Shown here: positions 35,567 through 45,188 of the stretch, piece after piece
How positions within the stretch are numbered: position 1 is the first letter of the stretch
Layout of the letters: every line of letters begins with the position of its first letter
NCBI GenBank assembly: GCA_015062925.1
Contig: SUTL01000006.1
Coordinates: 1 to 45,330 of the forward strand
Length of the DNA: 45,330 bases
Origin: Methanobrevibacter thaueri
GTDB taxonomy: Archaea > Methanobacteriota > Methanobacteria > Methanobacteriales > Methanobacteriaceae
Direction of reading: 5' to 3'
The notes under the pieces: generated by a model
What the model was told of the DNA's origin: nothing
What the model saw: only the letters and a program-made list of their open reading frames with translations
Databases searched by the model: none
Position numbers and translations under genes: made by a program

Positions 35567-36274
35567 ATGGCAAGATTATATGGTGAAAAAGAATCTATTA
35601 ATTCTGATAAAGTTAAAAATTTTTTTAATAAAAGAGCAAATAAAGATGTAGATAGTAATTTAAGTATAGTACTATTTCAAGACAAAGAAAATTCTGAGAA
35701 AAGAAATATTGAAGAAACTAATTTATTTTTAGAAAATATTGATTTAAAAAATAAAAAAGTTTTAGAAATAGGTTGTGGACTTGGAAGATGGGCTGAATTC
35801 TTCCATGACAAATGTGAATCTTATCTTGGATTAGATTATTCTGAAAATCTTATTGAAATTGCTAAAGAAACAAACAACTATGATAATTGTAACTTCCAAG
35901 TAATGTCTGCTTATGATATTAAGATTGATGAATTATTAATCAAACCTCCGTTTGATGTACTTCTAATAAGTCAAATGTTAATGTATATCAATGATGATGA
36001 TATTTTAACCATAATAAATGAAATAAATGAAGTTCTTAACGAAGACAGACAAATATTTATAACAGAACCTATTTCATGTATGGACTCCAGACTAACACTT
36101 AAAGACTTTTATTCTGATAAATTAGAAGAAGATTATAATGCTATTTACAGAACCGAAGGAGAATATATTGAATTTTTCAAAAAATTAAATTGTAAAAAAA
36201 TAACCACACATGACATATTTATGGATTCAAATAAACAAACAGAAACACAATATAAATCTTTTGTTATGAAATAA
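35567..36274 (+). CDS. Class I SAM-dependent methyltransferase of the LicD cassette
   Basis: A 235-residue protein. Motif I is VLEIGCGLGRWAEFF (about residues 66-80), then GLDYSENLIEIA, and the post-I acidic loop and FDVLLISQMLMYI. An ITEPISCMDSRL segment and DYNAIYRTEGEYIEFF follow. The substrate is not evident from motifs. Its position between licD and a licC-like gene suggests methylation of the phospho-alcohol headgroup (for example phosphoethanolamine to phosphocholine) or of the sugar acceptor. The start is ATG 35567 with GGTG upstream; an in-frame TTG four codons earlier is part of the ribosome-site region. Confidence 0.8.
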   Translation: MARLYGEKESINSDKVKNFFNKRANKDVDSNLSIVLFQDKENSEKRNIEETNLFLENIDLKNKKVLEIGCGLGRWAEFFHDKCESYLGLDYSENLIEIAKETNNYDNCNFQVMSAYDIKIDELLIKPPFDVLLISQMLMYINDDDILTIINEINEVLNEDRQIFITEPISCMDSRLTLKDFYSDKLEEDYNAIYRTEGEYIEFFKKLNCKKITTHDIFMDSNKQTETQYKSFVMK

Positions 36275-36293
36275 AAATAAATCAGGTGATTTA

Positions 36294-38117
36294 ATGGATG
36301 CTATAATATTAGCTGCCGGCATGGGTAAACGGCTTAAAGGACTAACAAAAGATAAAACCAAATGTATGATTGATGTAAATGGCACTACATTAATTGAAAG
36401 AATGCTTAATCAGCTAGATAAGTTTAACCTTGATAAAATTGTATTAGTTGTAGGATATCAAGCAAAAAAATTAATCGATTTTATTTCTACACTAAATATC
36501 AATACTAAAATTGAATATGTTTTTAATGAAAATTATGATAAAACCAACAATATTTACTCATTGTTTTTAGCTAAAAAATATTTAGAGGAATCTGATTGTT
36601 TAATTTTAGAATCAGATTTAATTTTTGATACAAATATTCTTGAAGATTTAATCGAAGACGAACGTCCTAATTTAGCCGTTGTTGCTAAATTTGAAAGTTG
36701 GATGGATGGAACTGTTGTGACTGTTGGAAATAATGAAGATATAATTAACTTTTATTCAAAAGATCAATTTTCATTTGATGATGTAACTGACTATTATAAA
36801 ACAGTCAACATATACAAATTTTCAAATCATTTCTCCCAACATTATTATATTCCATTTTTAGAAGCATATATTAAAGCTTTTGGATTAAATGAATATTATG
36901 AACAAGTTTTAAAAGTAATTACTAATTTTAAAGAATCTAATATAAATGTACGCATATTAGATGATGAAAAATGGTATGAAATCGATGATATTCAAGATTT
37001 AAATATAGCCGAAAGTATTTTTGCACCTTATGAATCTAAATTAAACAAATTTACTTCAAGATATGGAGGATATTGGAGATATCCTCGTATGATTGATTTC
37101 TGTTATCTTGTAAATCCATATTACCCCCCAGAATCTTTAATATCTGAATTAAAATCTAATTTCAAATCATTGCTTGTAAATTACCCTTCAGGATTAGATA
37201 TTAATTCATTACTTGTTTCCAAATATTTTGGAATAGATATAAATAATGTATGTGTGGGAAATGGTGCTTCAGAAATTATTAAATCATTAATTGAACATGT
37301 TTTGAACAAAGATTCTAAATTAGGAGTAATAATACCTACTTTTGAAGAATATTCAAATAGAATGAATCCAGATAATATCATAAGTTTTGATTCATCAACA
37401 ATCAATTTCCAATACTGTGCAGAAGACATAATAAACTTCTTTGATAATAAAAATATTGATATGTTAGTATTTATTAATCCTGACAATCCTTCTGGAAATT
37501 ATATTTATAAAAATGATGTTTTAAAATTAATCGAATGGTCTAAAATAAAAGGAATAACTCTTGTTATTGATGAATCATTTATAGATTTTGTTGATGCTGA
37601 AGACGAACCAACATTTTTAGATCAAGAAATTTTAGACGACAATCCTAACTTAATTGTTGTTAAAAGTATTTCAAAATCATTTGGAGTTCCAGGATTAAGA
37701 TTAGGAATATTAGCATCATCAAACATTGAATTAATTGACTATATTAAAAAAGATTTATCAATATGGAACATTAATTCATTTGCAGAATATTATCTTCAAA
37801 TTTTTGAAAAATACAAACAAGATTATCTTGAAGGATTAGAAAAATTCAAAAATGCAAGAAGAATATACATTGATGAATTAAAAACTATTAATAATTTAAA
37901 AATCATTCCTTCACAAGCAAATTACATTATGTGCGAAGTTTTAGGAGATATTAATAGTTATGAATTAACAAATAAATTATTAAATGACTATAATTTATTT
38001 ATTAAAGATTTATCCGATAAAAAAGGATGTAAAGGCAAATCATATATAAGAATTGCTGTTCGTGATGAGATTGATAATCACAAATTAGCTATTGCCTTAA
38101 AAGAAATTTTAGATTAA
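36294..38117 (+). CDS. Bifunctional LicC-like nucleotidyltransferase / class I aminotransferase-fold enzyme
   Basis: A 607-residue fusion. Residues 1-243 are a NTP transferase: LAAGMGKRL (6-14), DKTKCMIDVNG, a metal-binding ESDLIFD and WMDGTVVTV, resembling LicC and PntC cytidylyltransferases. Residues 250-607 are a PLP enzyme of the HisC/CobD group: YGGYWRYP, VGNGASEII, NPDNPSGN, DESFIDF and Lys461 in SISKSFGVPGLRLG, with the C-terminal substrate Arg in YIRIAVRD. CobD-type enzymes decarboxylate phospho-amino acids, so this half could make an amino-alcohol phosphate that the N-terminal half activates with CTP for LicD. A phosphonate-type transaminase is the other option. Start ATG has AGGTGA upstream. 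Confidence 0.85.
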   Translation: MDAIILAAGMGKRLKGLTKDKTKCMIDVNGTTLIERMLNQLDKFNLDKIVLVVGYQAKKLIDFISTLNINTKIEYVFNENYDKTNNIYSLFLAKKYLEESDCLILESDLIFDTNILEDLIEDERPNLAVVAKFESWMDGTVVTVGNNEDIINFYSKDQFSFDDVTDYYKTVNIYKFSNHFSQHYYIPFLEAYIKAFGLNEYYEQVLKVITNFKESNINVRILDDEKWYEIDDIQDLNIAESIFAPYESKLNKFTSRYGGYWRYPRMIDFCYLVNPYYPPESLISELKSNFKSLLVNYPSGLDINSLLVSKYFGIDINNVCVGNGASEIIKSLIEHVLNKDSKLGVIIPTFEEYSNRMNPDNIISFDSSTINFQYCAEDIINFFDNKNIDMLVFINPDNPSGNYIYKNDVLKLIEWSKIKGITLVIDESFIDFVDAEDEPTFLDQEILDDNPNLIVVKSISKSFGVPGLRLGILASSNIELIDYIKKDLSIWNINSFAEYYLQIFEKYKQDYLEGLEKFKNARRIYIDELKTINNLKIIPSQANYIMCEVLGDINSYELTNKLLNDYNLFIKDLSDKKGCKGKSYIRIAVRDEIDNHKLAIALKEILD

Positions 38118-38189
38118 AAATTATAATCCAGATTATAGGTAAAAGTTAGATCGATTTATTTATAGTTTAAAAAAAGGATTAGAAATAAT

Positions 38190-38245
38190 TGAAGATTTTA
38201 TAAAATTAAAATCTTCATAACTATTTTATTTATTTTATAATTTAT
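38190..38245 (+). terminator. Hairpin and U-rich tract ending the glycan island
   Basis: An 11-bp perfect stem (38190-38200 with 38207-38217, core GAAGATTTTA) and a six-base loop lie about 70 bases after the stop at 38117. T-rich sequence with several T3-T4 runs follows. This reads as the island's terminator. The TATA-like stretch at about 38258-38270 downstream fits the topA promoter. Confidence 0.55.
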
Positions 38246-38318
38246 TTTATGGAAATATTTTTATATTACTAATTTCATTAAAATATATTTGTAAAAATTA
38301 AGGTAGGGAAGTTTATAA

Positions 38319-40475
38319 ATGCATGAAGTGATTATTTGCGAAAAGCCTAGTTCAGCGGAAAAGATAGCTAAAGCACTTTCAAGTAGTGCTAAGAAGAAAT
38401 TATATAATAAAAAAGTCAAATATTGGGAACTTAAGAGAGATTCAAAGGATATTACTGTTGTTTCTGGTGTTGGCCATTTGTATTCTTTAATTCCTAAAGA
38501 GCAAAAATATAAGATTTCTTTTGATTTAGAGTGGGTTCCGTCTTATGAGGCCAGTAAGAGCAGTGCTTTTACCAAAAATTATTTGAATGCTATTAAGAAG
38601 TTTGGGAAAAATGCTGATTCTTATATTCATGCTTGCGATTATGATGTTGAAGGTACTTTAATTGGTTATAATGCTTTAAAGTATGCTTGTGGTGAAGATT
38701 CTCTTGATAAAGCATCAAGAATGAAATTTTCCACTTTAACTAAAAAAGACATTATTGATGCTTATGAAAACAGAATAGACATTGATATGCATCAGGTGGA
38801 TAATGGTATTGCTCGTCATATTCTTGATTATTATTTTGGAATGAATATTTCCATTGCTTTATCTGATTCTGTTAGAAAAACAAAGAAAAGGTTTTTGAAG
38901 TTATCTGTTGGTCGTGTTCAGACTCCTACTTTATCTATTCTTGTTGATCGTGAAAAAGAGATTAGGGAGTTTGTCCCTGAACCTTATTGGAATATTAGGG
39001 CGATTCTTGATTTTGAGGATATTGAAATTAAACATGTTAAAGGCAATATTTTTGATAAGGATCTTGCTGAGGAAATTTTTGCTAAATGTGAAGGTAAGGA
39101 TGCTGTTGTTGATGAAATTAAATTCACAAAATCTAAAACTAAACCTCCTGTGCCTTTTAATTTAAGTGGTCTTCAAGCTGAAGCTTATAATGTTTTTGGT
39201 TTTTCTCCTAAAAGAACCCAAGTTGCTGCTCAGAATCTCTACAGTGCAGGTTTTACTTCCTATCCTAGGACTTCTTCTCAAAAGTTACCTGAGAGTCTTG
39301 GTTTTGATAATATTTTTAAACAATTATCTAAAAACAGTGAATTTAAAGCACATATTGATAAACTTCCAGACAAATTAGTCCCTCATAATGGTAAGAAAGA
39401 AGATGCTGCGCATCCTCCTATTCACCCTACTGGTATTTTACCTACTAATTTGAATAAAGATGAACAGAAAATATATGATTTGATTGTTTACAGGTTTATT
39501 GCAGTATTTTTCGAGTCTGCTGAGTTTGAATCCATGAGGACAACATTGGATATTGAGGGTGAGAAATTTAAGTTCAACAGAAGACGTGTTACTCATAAAG
39601 GTTGGATGGAGCATTATCCGTTTAAAAAGATTGATGATGAGAAGTTTCCGGATGTTAAGGAAGGGGATTTGATGAGTGTTAAAGAACTCATTAAGGATGA
39701 GAAGGAAACTAAACCTCCTGCTAGGTATAATCAGGCTTCTTTGATTAAGGAACTTGAGAAAAAGAATCTTGGAACTAAAGCAACACGTGCTGATATTGTT
39801 GATAAGTTATATGATAGAAAATATATTGCCGGTACTAAGATTGAAGTTAACGAATTAGGTGAGAATTTAATTGATACTTTAAGTACTTATTGTAATGATT
39901 TAACCTCCGAGGAATTAACAAGGGATTTAGAGGTTAAGCTTGAGGGCATTAATCAGAATAAAACTAGCAGAGACAGTGTTGTTAGTGAAGGTGAGAAGGA
40001 TGTTAAGGAGATTCTTGTTGATATTGATAAGAATGTAGAGGGTATTGGCAGTAAGCTTTATGAGGCTTATCAGGCAAGTAATATTGTTGGTACCTGTCTT
40101 AGCTGTGGAGGCAATCTTGTTAAAAGATATTCTCCTAAGACTAAGTCTTCTTTTGTGGGTTGTTCTAATTATCCTGATTGTACTACAAGTTATTCTATTC
40201 CTAAAGGAACTCATTTTCTTAAAAAGACTTGTGAGAAGTGTGGTCTTCCTATTATATCTTTTGGTAAGCCTCGTCAGAGAGCTTGTCTTGATCCTAATTG
40301 TGGTAAGGAAACTACTAAAAAACATGCACCTAAGGAGGTTGGTGAGTGTCCTGAGTGTGGGAAGAAGTTACTTAAACGTTCAGGCAGATATGGTGATTTT
40401 ATTGGTTGCAGCGGTTTTCCGAAATGCAGGTTTACATGTTCTGTTGAGGAGCTTCCTCATAAATTAAAAAAATAA
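38319..40475 (+). CDS. topA: DNA topoisomerase I (archaeal type IA)
   Basis: A 718-residue type IA topoisomerase. The TOPRIM domain starts VIICEKPSSAEKIAKAL and contains ACDYDVEG (the metal-binding Asp pair). The active-site Tyr315 is in GFTSYPRTSSQ. LSVGRVQTPTL and KATRADIVDKLY are further family blocks. Three C-terminal zinc motifs follow (CLSCGGNL...CSNYPDC, CEKCGLP...CLDPNC, CPECGKKL...CSGFPKC). It relaxes negatively supercoiled DNA. Length and domain order are standard for methanogens. Start ATG has AGGTAGGG upstream. Third positions are T/G-rich through the gene. Confidence 0.96.
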   Translation: MHEVIICEKPSSAEKIAKALSSSAKKKLYNKKVKYWELKRDSKDITVVSGVGHLYSLIPKEQKYKISFDLEWVPSYEASKSSAFTKNYLNAIKKFGKNADSYIHACDYDVEGTLIGYNALKYACGEDSLDKASRMKFSTLTKKDIIDAYENRIDIDMHQVDNGIARHILDYYFGMNISIALSDSVRKTKKRFLKLSVGRVQTPTLSILVDREKEIREFVPEPYWNIRAILDFEDIEIKHVKGNIFDKDLAEEIFAKCEGKDAVVDEIKFTKSKTKPPVPFNLSGLQAEAYNVFGFSPKRTQVAAQNLYSAGFTSYPRTSSQKLPESLGFDNIFKQLSKNSEFKAHIDKLPDKLVPHNGKKEDAAHPPIHPTGILPTNLNKDEQKIYDLIVYRFIAVFFESAEFESMRTTLDIEGEKFKFNRRRVTHKGWMEHYPFKKIDDEKFPDVKEGDLMSVKELIKDEKETKPPARYNQASLIKELEKKNLGTKATRADIVDKLYDRKYIAGTKIEVNELGENLIDTLSTYCNDLTSEELTRDLEVKLEGINQNKTSRDSVVSEGEKDVKEILVDIDKNVEGIGSKLYEAYQASNIVGTCLSCGGNLVKRYSPKTKSSFVGCSNYPDCTTSYSIPKGTHFLKKTCEKCGLPIISFGKPRQRACLDPNCGKETTKKHAPKEVGECPECGKKLLKRSGRYGDFIGCSGFPKCRFTCSVEELPHKLKK

Positions 40476-40505
40476 TATTATTTTTTTATTTTTTCTTCTA
40501 TTTTT
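40466..40505 (+). terminator. T-rich terminator after topA
   Basis: A palindromic A7-TAATATTA-T7 element spans the topA stop codon and is followed by further T-rich sequence, giving a U-rich 3' end. It is a typical archaeal termination region and would be short-stemmed as RNA. Confidence 0.45.
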
Positions 40506-40677
40506 TCTTTTTATTATATAATATAACATAATCTTTTAATATTAGTAATGTTAAATATATGAATCAATAAAAATATTTTTTCCCATTCTGTTGAATTTTG
40601 GATGGAATTAATATATTTTTATCATATTAATATAATTATCAAATTTTAATATAAAAAAAATTAGACAGATGATTTTA

Positions 40678-43359
40678 ATGAATAGAGAAACATTATTAAC
40701 AATAGGTAAAGGAGCAATTATTGTTATTATTCTTTTATCAATTGTTTTTGCATTAAAAATGCCTGCAGCTGATCTTAATTTTTTTGATGATGAAGGAAAA
40801 GCTTTATACACTGATTCATCTGGTCTTCCGTATTTTAGTGAGATGGATTCATATTATAACTATCGGTTGACTAATGATTATGTAGATCACGGTTATGTAG
40901 GAGATAAAATGGTAAATGATAGTGAATGGGATATGCATAGGTATGCCCCAACAGGAAATCAGATTAATTATGAGCTGGGTATTGTTTATCTGACTTCATG
41001 GATGCATGATATGGCTAATAATTTCCTTGGTTGGGATATGTCTGTTAAGGAAGTTGCTTTCTGGGCAGGTGCGATTATTTCAACTTTATGTGTAATTCCT
41101 GCATTTATCTTTGCTAGAAGATTGACTAATGATTATGGGGCTATTGTTGCTGCTCTTGTTATTGCGCTTGCTCCGAATTACTTTTCACACACATTCCCAG
41201 GATTTTTCGATACAGATATGTTCTATTACATATTCTCATTGTTTTTCGTCTTCTTCTTTGTTGAATCGATTAGAAGCGACAACATTATCTGGAAAATCGT
41301 ATTTGCAATATTATCAATTGGTTCTATTGGACTGTTTTCCATTCAATGGACAGGTTGGATCTTTTACGTTGCAATGATGGGTGTGTTTGCTATTGCATAT
41401 TTAATTGCAACATTTGTATTTAATGTTGATAAAGACAGAGAATCTTATCCGAATATTTTACAACGACTTATACATAATAAAGAATTCTTATCCATTGTAA
41501 CTATTGGTATAGTTGCATTTATAGGACTTGCAGTATTCCAAGGCCTTGATGGTGTTTTAGGAATATTTTCAAGAGTAACCAGTTTGCTTAACTTGCAATC
41601 TGCTTCTGTTGTTATTGGTGGATTCCCGAATGTACTTATTTCTGTTGCAGAGATGCAAGCTCCTAATATGTTAGGTGCCGGAATGAATTCTATGTTTTTA
41701 GCTAATACTAATGGTGCTATTAACGGTATTGGTGGTATTGCTATTTTATTTGCTGGTTTAATTGTTTTATATATTCTTGTTTCCAGAGCATGGAAGTACA
41801 GGAAAGTTAAACCTAAACAAACTAGTAGTAAACCTGATAAAGGTAAAAGATTATCTGCTTCACGTAAACTTGATGACAGTCGTAAGTTTAAAGTATCTCT
41901 TACTGATTTGAAATTTGGTGGAGATAATGAGATTTTAGGGGATAAACGTTTAACAGTATTATATGCAACATTATTTGTTGTATGGGTACTTGTTACTATT
42001 TTAGCTGTTACTCGTGGTTCAAGGTTCATTACTACTTTAGTATTACCATTTGGTCTTTTAGCAGGTATTTTTGTTGGTTATGCATGTGATTATATTAAGA
42101 ACAGATTTAATAATGATAAATGGTTAACTGTTGCTATTTTATTCTGTGCTTTCCTCACTGCAGTTCCACTTGCAAGTATAAACACTTTATATGGTGTTTT
42201 AATATTTGTTGCAATTTCTGCTGTTGGATTATTTACTATTTATGCTCTTAAAGATAATAGTGCTGATAAAACTCATATTCCTCTTAAGAAATATGTTTTA
42301 ATTTTCGCATTAGTTATTGCATTGGTTTCACCTAGTATTTGTGGTGCTTGGCAGACTTCTGATCAGGTTGTTCCAGGTACTAATGATTACATGTGGAATG
42401 CTATGGAGTGGATTGATGAAACTCAACCTAAGGATACTGTTATTACATCCTGGTGGGACTTCGGTTACCTCTTCGAAGTTGCTGCTGACAGACAAGTAAC
42501 ATTCGATGGAGGTTCTCAGTCAGGGGAACGTGCTTTCTGGCTGGGTCAGGCTATGACTACTAGTGATTTGCAATTATCCGCAGGTATTTTTAGAATGTTA
42601 GATACTACAGGTACTTTAGCTGATGATTATTTAACTAACATTACTAATGAACCGGGTAAAACTACTAGTATTATTATTGATATTTTACCTAAAACTTCAA
42701 GTGATGCGTTGAAAACTTTAACCACTAAGTATAATTTAACTAGTGATGAGGCTAAGCAGGTTGTTAAATATACTCATCCAAAGAATCCTAGACCTGTTAT
42801 TTTTGTTGCTTCCAGTGATATGCTTCAAAAAGCTGGTTGGTGGAGTTACTTTGGTGCTTGGGACTTTAATAATCAGTCTTCTGAGAATTATAATTATTAT
42901 GTGCCTTATGATCAGGTTACTGTTAAGGAAGGTTCCAGTGGTAAACTTGAGGTTTTAGAAGATCAAGGTATGACTGTTAATGCTGTGATTGAAAGAGGTC
43001 ATGGTAATAATACTAATGCTCATATTGAATCTGTTTACACTGATTCTGGTGAGCCTATTAAGGTTAATGGTAGTGAGTATAATCCATTAAAAGCATCTAA
43101 TCAGATTATTATTGAGAATGGTCAGATTATTAAGAATGAATCTATTAAAGGTTGTAGTGATGGTAATTATACCTTGTTTGTAATGGGTGATAATAATCAG
43201 TACACTCCTATTTTAATGAGTAATAATCTTACTGATTCCATGTTTACCAAGTTGTATTTACTTGGTGGTGCAGGTCAGGATATCTTTGAACCTGTTCATT
43301 CTGAAAGTGGTGTGATGTTGTTTAATGTTAACTTTGACCATACCAAAGCCGGAAGGTAG
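40678..43359 (+). CDS. aglB: AglB: dolichyl-phosphate-linked glycan protein oligosaccharyltransferase (STT3 family)
   Basis: An 893-residue membrane enzyme with about 12-13 N-terminal helices and a large external C-terminal domain. A first acidic motif EMDSYYNYRL lies near residue 55; FPGFFDTDMFYY carries the DxD metal motif. A basic loop sits at about residues 380-400. The sequon-binding WWDFGY is at residues 592-597, followed by TFDGGSQSG. It transfers lipid-linked glycans to Asn in N-x-S/T. The adhesins at 7-21 kb are rich in sequons and are likely substrates. The start is set at the second ATG (40678), four codons in, because GATGATTTTA precedes it. Nothing suggests truncation. Confidence 0.95.
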   Translation: MNRETLLTIGKGAIIVIILLSIVFALKMPAADLNFFDDEGKALYTDSSGLPYFSEMDSYYNYRLTNDYVDHGYVGDKMVNDSEWDMHRYAPTGNQINYELGIVYLTSWMHDMANNFLGWDMSVKEVAFWAGAIISTLCVIPAFIFARRLTNDYGAIVAALVIALAPNYFSHTFPGFFDTDMFYYIFSLFFVFFFVESIRSDNIIWKIVFAILSIGSIGLFSIQWTGWIFYVAMMGVFAIAYLIATFVFNVDKDRESYPNILQRLIHNKEFLSIVTIGIVAFIGLAVFQGLDGVLGIFSRVTSLLNLQSASVVIGGFPNVLISVAEMQAPNMLGAGMNSMFLANTNGAINGIGGIAILFAGLIVLYILVSRAWKYRKVKPKQTSSKPDKGKRLSASRKLDDSRKFKVSLTDLKFGGDNEILGDKRLTVLYATLFVVWVLVTILAVTRGSRFITTLVLPFGLLAGIFVGYACDYIKNRFNNDKWLTVAILFCAFLTAVPLASINTLYGVLIFVAISAVGLFTIYALKDNSADKTHIPLKKYVLIFALVIALVSPSICGAWQTSDQVVPGTNDYMWNAMEWIDETQPKDTVITSWWDFGYLFEVAADRQVTFDGGSQSGERAFWLGQAMTTSDLQLSAGIFRMLDTTGTLADDYLTNITNEPGKTTSIIIDILPKTSSDALKTLTTKYNLTSDEAKQVVKYTHPKNPRPVIFVASSDMLQKAGWWSYFGAWDFNNQSSENYNYYVPYDQVTVKEGSSGKLEVLEDQGMTVNAVIERGHGNNTNAHIESVYTDSGEPIKVNGSEYNPLKASNQIIIENGQIIKNESIKGCSDGNYTLFVMGDNNQYTPILMSNNLTDSMFTKLYLLGGAGQDIFEPVHSESGVMLFNVNFDHTKAGR

Positions 43360-43405
43360 TTTTATAATTTAAAACTACTTTTATTTTTTTTATCTTTTTT
43401 TTATT
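43354..43405 (+). terminator. Intrinsic-type terminator overlapping the aglB stop
   Basis: GTAGTTTT (43356-43363) pairs with AAAACTAC (43371-43378) and includes the TAG stop; flanking bases extend the stem. Long T-runs follow from 43379 to about 43405. This is one of the clearest terminators in the window. Confidence 0.65.
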
Positions 43406-43510
43406 ATTCTTTGAATGAATCATCCCCATTGGTATTTATCCAAAATTTTTATATATTATACAAATTAAATATTAAATGTATAACTAATTTTTATGGGAGT
43501 AATTACTAGA

Positions 43511-44605
43511 ATGGGTATTGAAGATAAGATTAAGTCAATTGAAGAGGAAATCCAGAAAACTCCTTATAATAAAGCTACTTCCCATCATATTGGTAAGTTA
43601 AAGGCTAAATTATCTAAGCTTAAGGAAGAGTCTTTGCAGAGAAGTAGTGGTGGTAGTAAAGGTCAGGGTTTCCATGTTAAAAAATCAGGTGATGCAACTG
43701 TTGTTTTAGTTGGTTTTCCTTCTGTGGGTAAGTCAACTCTTTTAAATAATATTACTAATGCTGAGAGTAAGGTTGGTGCTTATCAGTTCACTACTTTAGA
43801 TATTGTTCCTGGTGTTATGGAGCATAAGAATGCTAAGATCCAGGTTTTTGATATTCCTGGTATTATTACTGGTGCTAGTAGTGGTAAAGGTAGAGGTAAG
43901 GAGATTTTATCTGTTGCACGTACTGCTGATTTGATTTTAATTGTTCTTGATACTTTAAATCCACAGCATTTGAAAGTGATTGTTAAGGAGTTGCGGGCTA
44001 TTGGTATTAGGCCTAATGAACAGCCTCCGGATGTTACTGTTAAGAGGAAAAAGCTTGGTGGGGTTAAGGTTTCCAGTACTTGTGAGTTAACTCATTTGGA
44101 TGAGAAAACTATAAGGTCTATTTTAAATGAGTATGGTTATATTAATGCTGATGTTTTGTTTCGTGATGATGTTACTATGGATCAGTTTATTGATGTGCTT
44201 GATCGTAATAAGTCTTATGTTCCTATGTTGATTTTGTTGAATAAGGTGGATTTGGTTGATGATGCTTATATTGAGGAGTTGAAGAAGTATATTCCTGAGT
44301 TTATTCCTATTTCTGCTGATAAGAATACTAATATTGATGAGTTGAAGGATTTGATTTTTGATAATCTTGATCTTGTTAGGGTTTATTTGAAGCCTCAGGG
44401 TAGGAAGGCTGATATGGAGGATCCTTTGGTTATTAAGAAGGGTTCTACTGTTATTGATGCTTGTGGTAAGTTGCATCGTGAGTTTGTTAAGAATTTCCGT
44501 CATGCTAAGGTGTGGGGTGATTCTGTTAAGTTTCCGGGTCAGAAAGTTGGTCCGGATCATGTTCTTGCAGATGAGGATGTTTTAAGAGTTATTCTGAAAA
44601 AATAA
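43511..44605 (+). CDS. DRG-family GTPase (OBG-HflX superfamily) with TGS domain
   Basis: A 364-residue GTP-binding protein. The N-terminal helix [23 protein letters not shown]...[10 protein letters not shown] is typical of developmentally regulated GTP-binding proteins (Drg/Rbg). The G domain has GFPSVGKST (G1), DIPG (G3) and NKVD (G4). The C-terminal TGS domain begins [21 protein letters not shown]. Such proteins act in translation or ribosome function. The start is the ATG at 43511 with GGAG upstream; an in-frame ATG 18 bases before sits in the ribosome site. Third codon positions from about 44040 on are almost all T or G, a sharp bias. Confidence 0.92.
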   Translation: MGIEDKIKSIEEEIQKTPYNKATSHHIGKLKAKLSKLKEESLQRSSGGSKGQGFHVKKSGDATVVLVGFPSVGKSTLLNNITNAESKVGAYQFTTLDIVPGVMEHKNAKIQVFDIPGIITGASSGKGRGKEILSVARTADLILIVLDTLNPQHLKVIVKELRAIGIRPNEQPPDVTVKRKKLGGVKVSSTCELTHLDEKTIRSILNEYGYINADVLFRDDVTMDQFIDVLDRNKSYVPMLILLNKVDLVDDAYIEELKKYIPEFIPISADKNTNIDELKDLIFDNLDLVRVYLKPQGRKADMEDPLVIKKGSTVIDACGKLHREFVKNFRHAKVWGDSVKFPGQKVGPDHVLADEDVLRVILKK

Positions 44606-44627
44606 TTATTATTCAGGGAGGGTTTTC

Positions 44628-45152
44628 ATGACTTCTGTTTTTATCACTGGCACTCCATGCACAGGTAAAACAACAATATCATCTAAATTAAAAGGACATT
44701 TAATTAAAATTAATGATATAGTATTTGAACATGATTTAGTGTTAGGTGTTGATGAAAAAAAAGGATATCAGATTGTTGATGTTGATAAATTATCCGAACA
44801 TGTATATGAATTAACACAAAGTGATGAATTACTAATATTTGAAGGACACCTAAGCCACCTATGCAACGGAGCAGACAAAATAATCGTACTAAGAGTAAAC
44901 CCCGAAATACTAGAAAAACGACTAAAACAAAGACAATACACAGAAACAAAAATCCAAGAAAACCTAGAAGCAGAAGCACTGGGAGTATGCACAGCAGAAG
45001 CATACGACAAATACCACGACAAAGTATATGAAATAGATATAAGCAACCTAACAATACCCCAAACAGTCACCCTAATAGAAAATATAATTGAAAACGGTGG
45101 AGAATACCCTGCCGGCAGTGTTGATTTTACAGAATGGTTATTAAACCACTAA
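44628..45152 (+). CDS. AK6/Fap7-family adenylate kinase-like NTPase
   Basis: A 174-residue P-loop protein. Walker A is GTPCTGKTT (residues 8-16), then [30 protein letters not shown], and the lid region [30 protein letters not shown]. It fits archaeal AK6/Fap7 proteins, which have adenylate kinase and ATPase activity and help 18S/16S rRNA 3'-end maturation. It follows the DRG GTPase by 22 bases and has GGGAGGG upstream, so both may be co-transcribed ribosome factors. From about codon 62 (44811) to about codon 148 (45072) third positions switch from T/A to almost only A/C. Confidence 0.88.
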   Translation: MTSVFITGTPCTGKTTISSKLKGHLIKINDIVFEHDLVLGVDEKKGYQIVDVDKLSEHVYELTQSDELLIFEGHLSHLCNGADKIIVLRVNPEILEKRLKQRQYTETKIQENLEAEALGVCTAEAYDKYHDKVYEIDISNLTIPQTVTLIENIIENGGEYPAGSVDFTEWLLNH

Positions 45153-45187
45153 AAAAAATAAAAAAATAAAAGTAGCAAATCAGCTAC
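45153..45187 (-). terminator. Intrinsic-type terminator after mtd
   Basis: On the minus strand, directly after the stop at 45189, GTAGC (45183-45187) pairs with GCTAC (45172-45176) around a six-base loop. U-runs of four, seven and eight bases follow, broken by single A's. It ends the gene entering from the right edge. Confidence 0.65.
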
Positions 45188-45188
45188 C

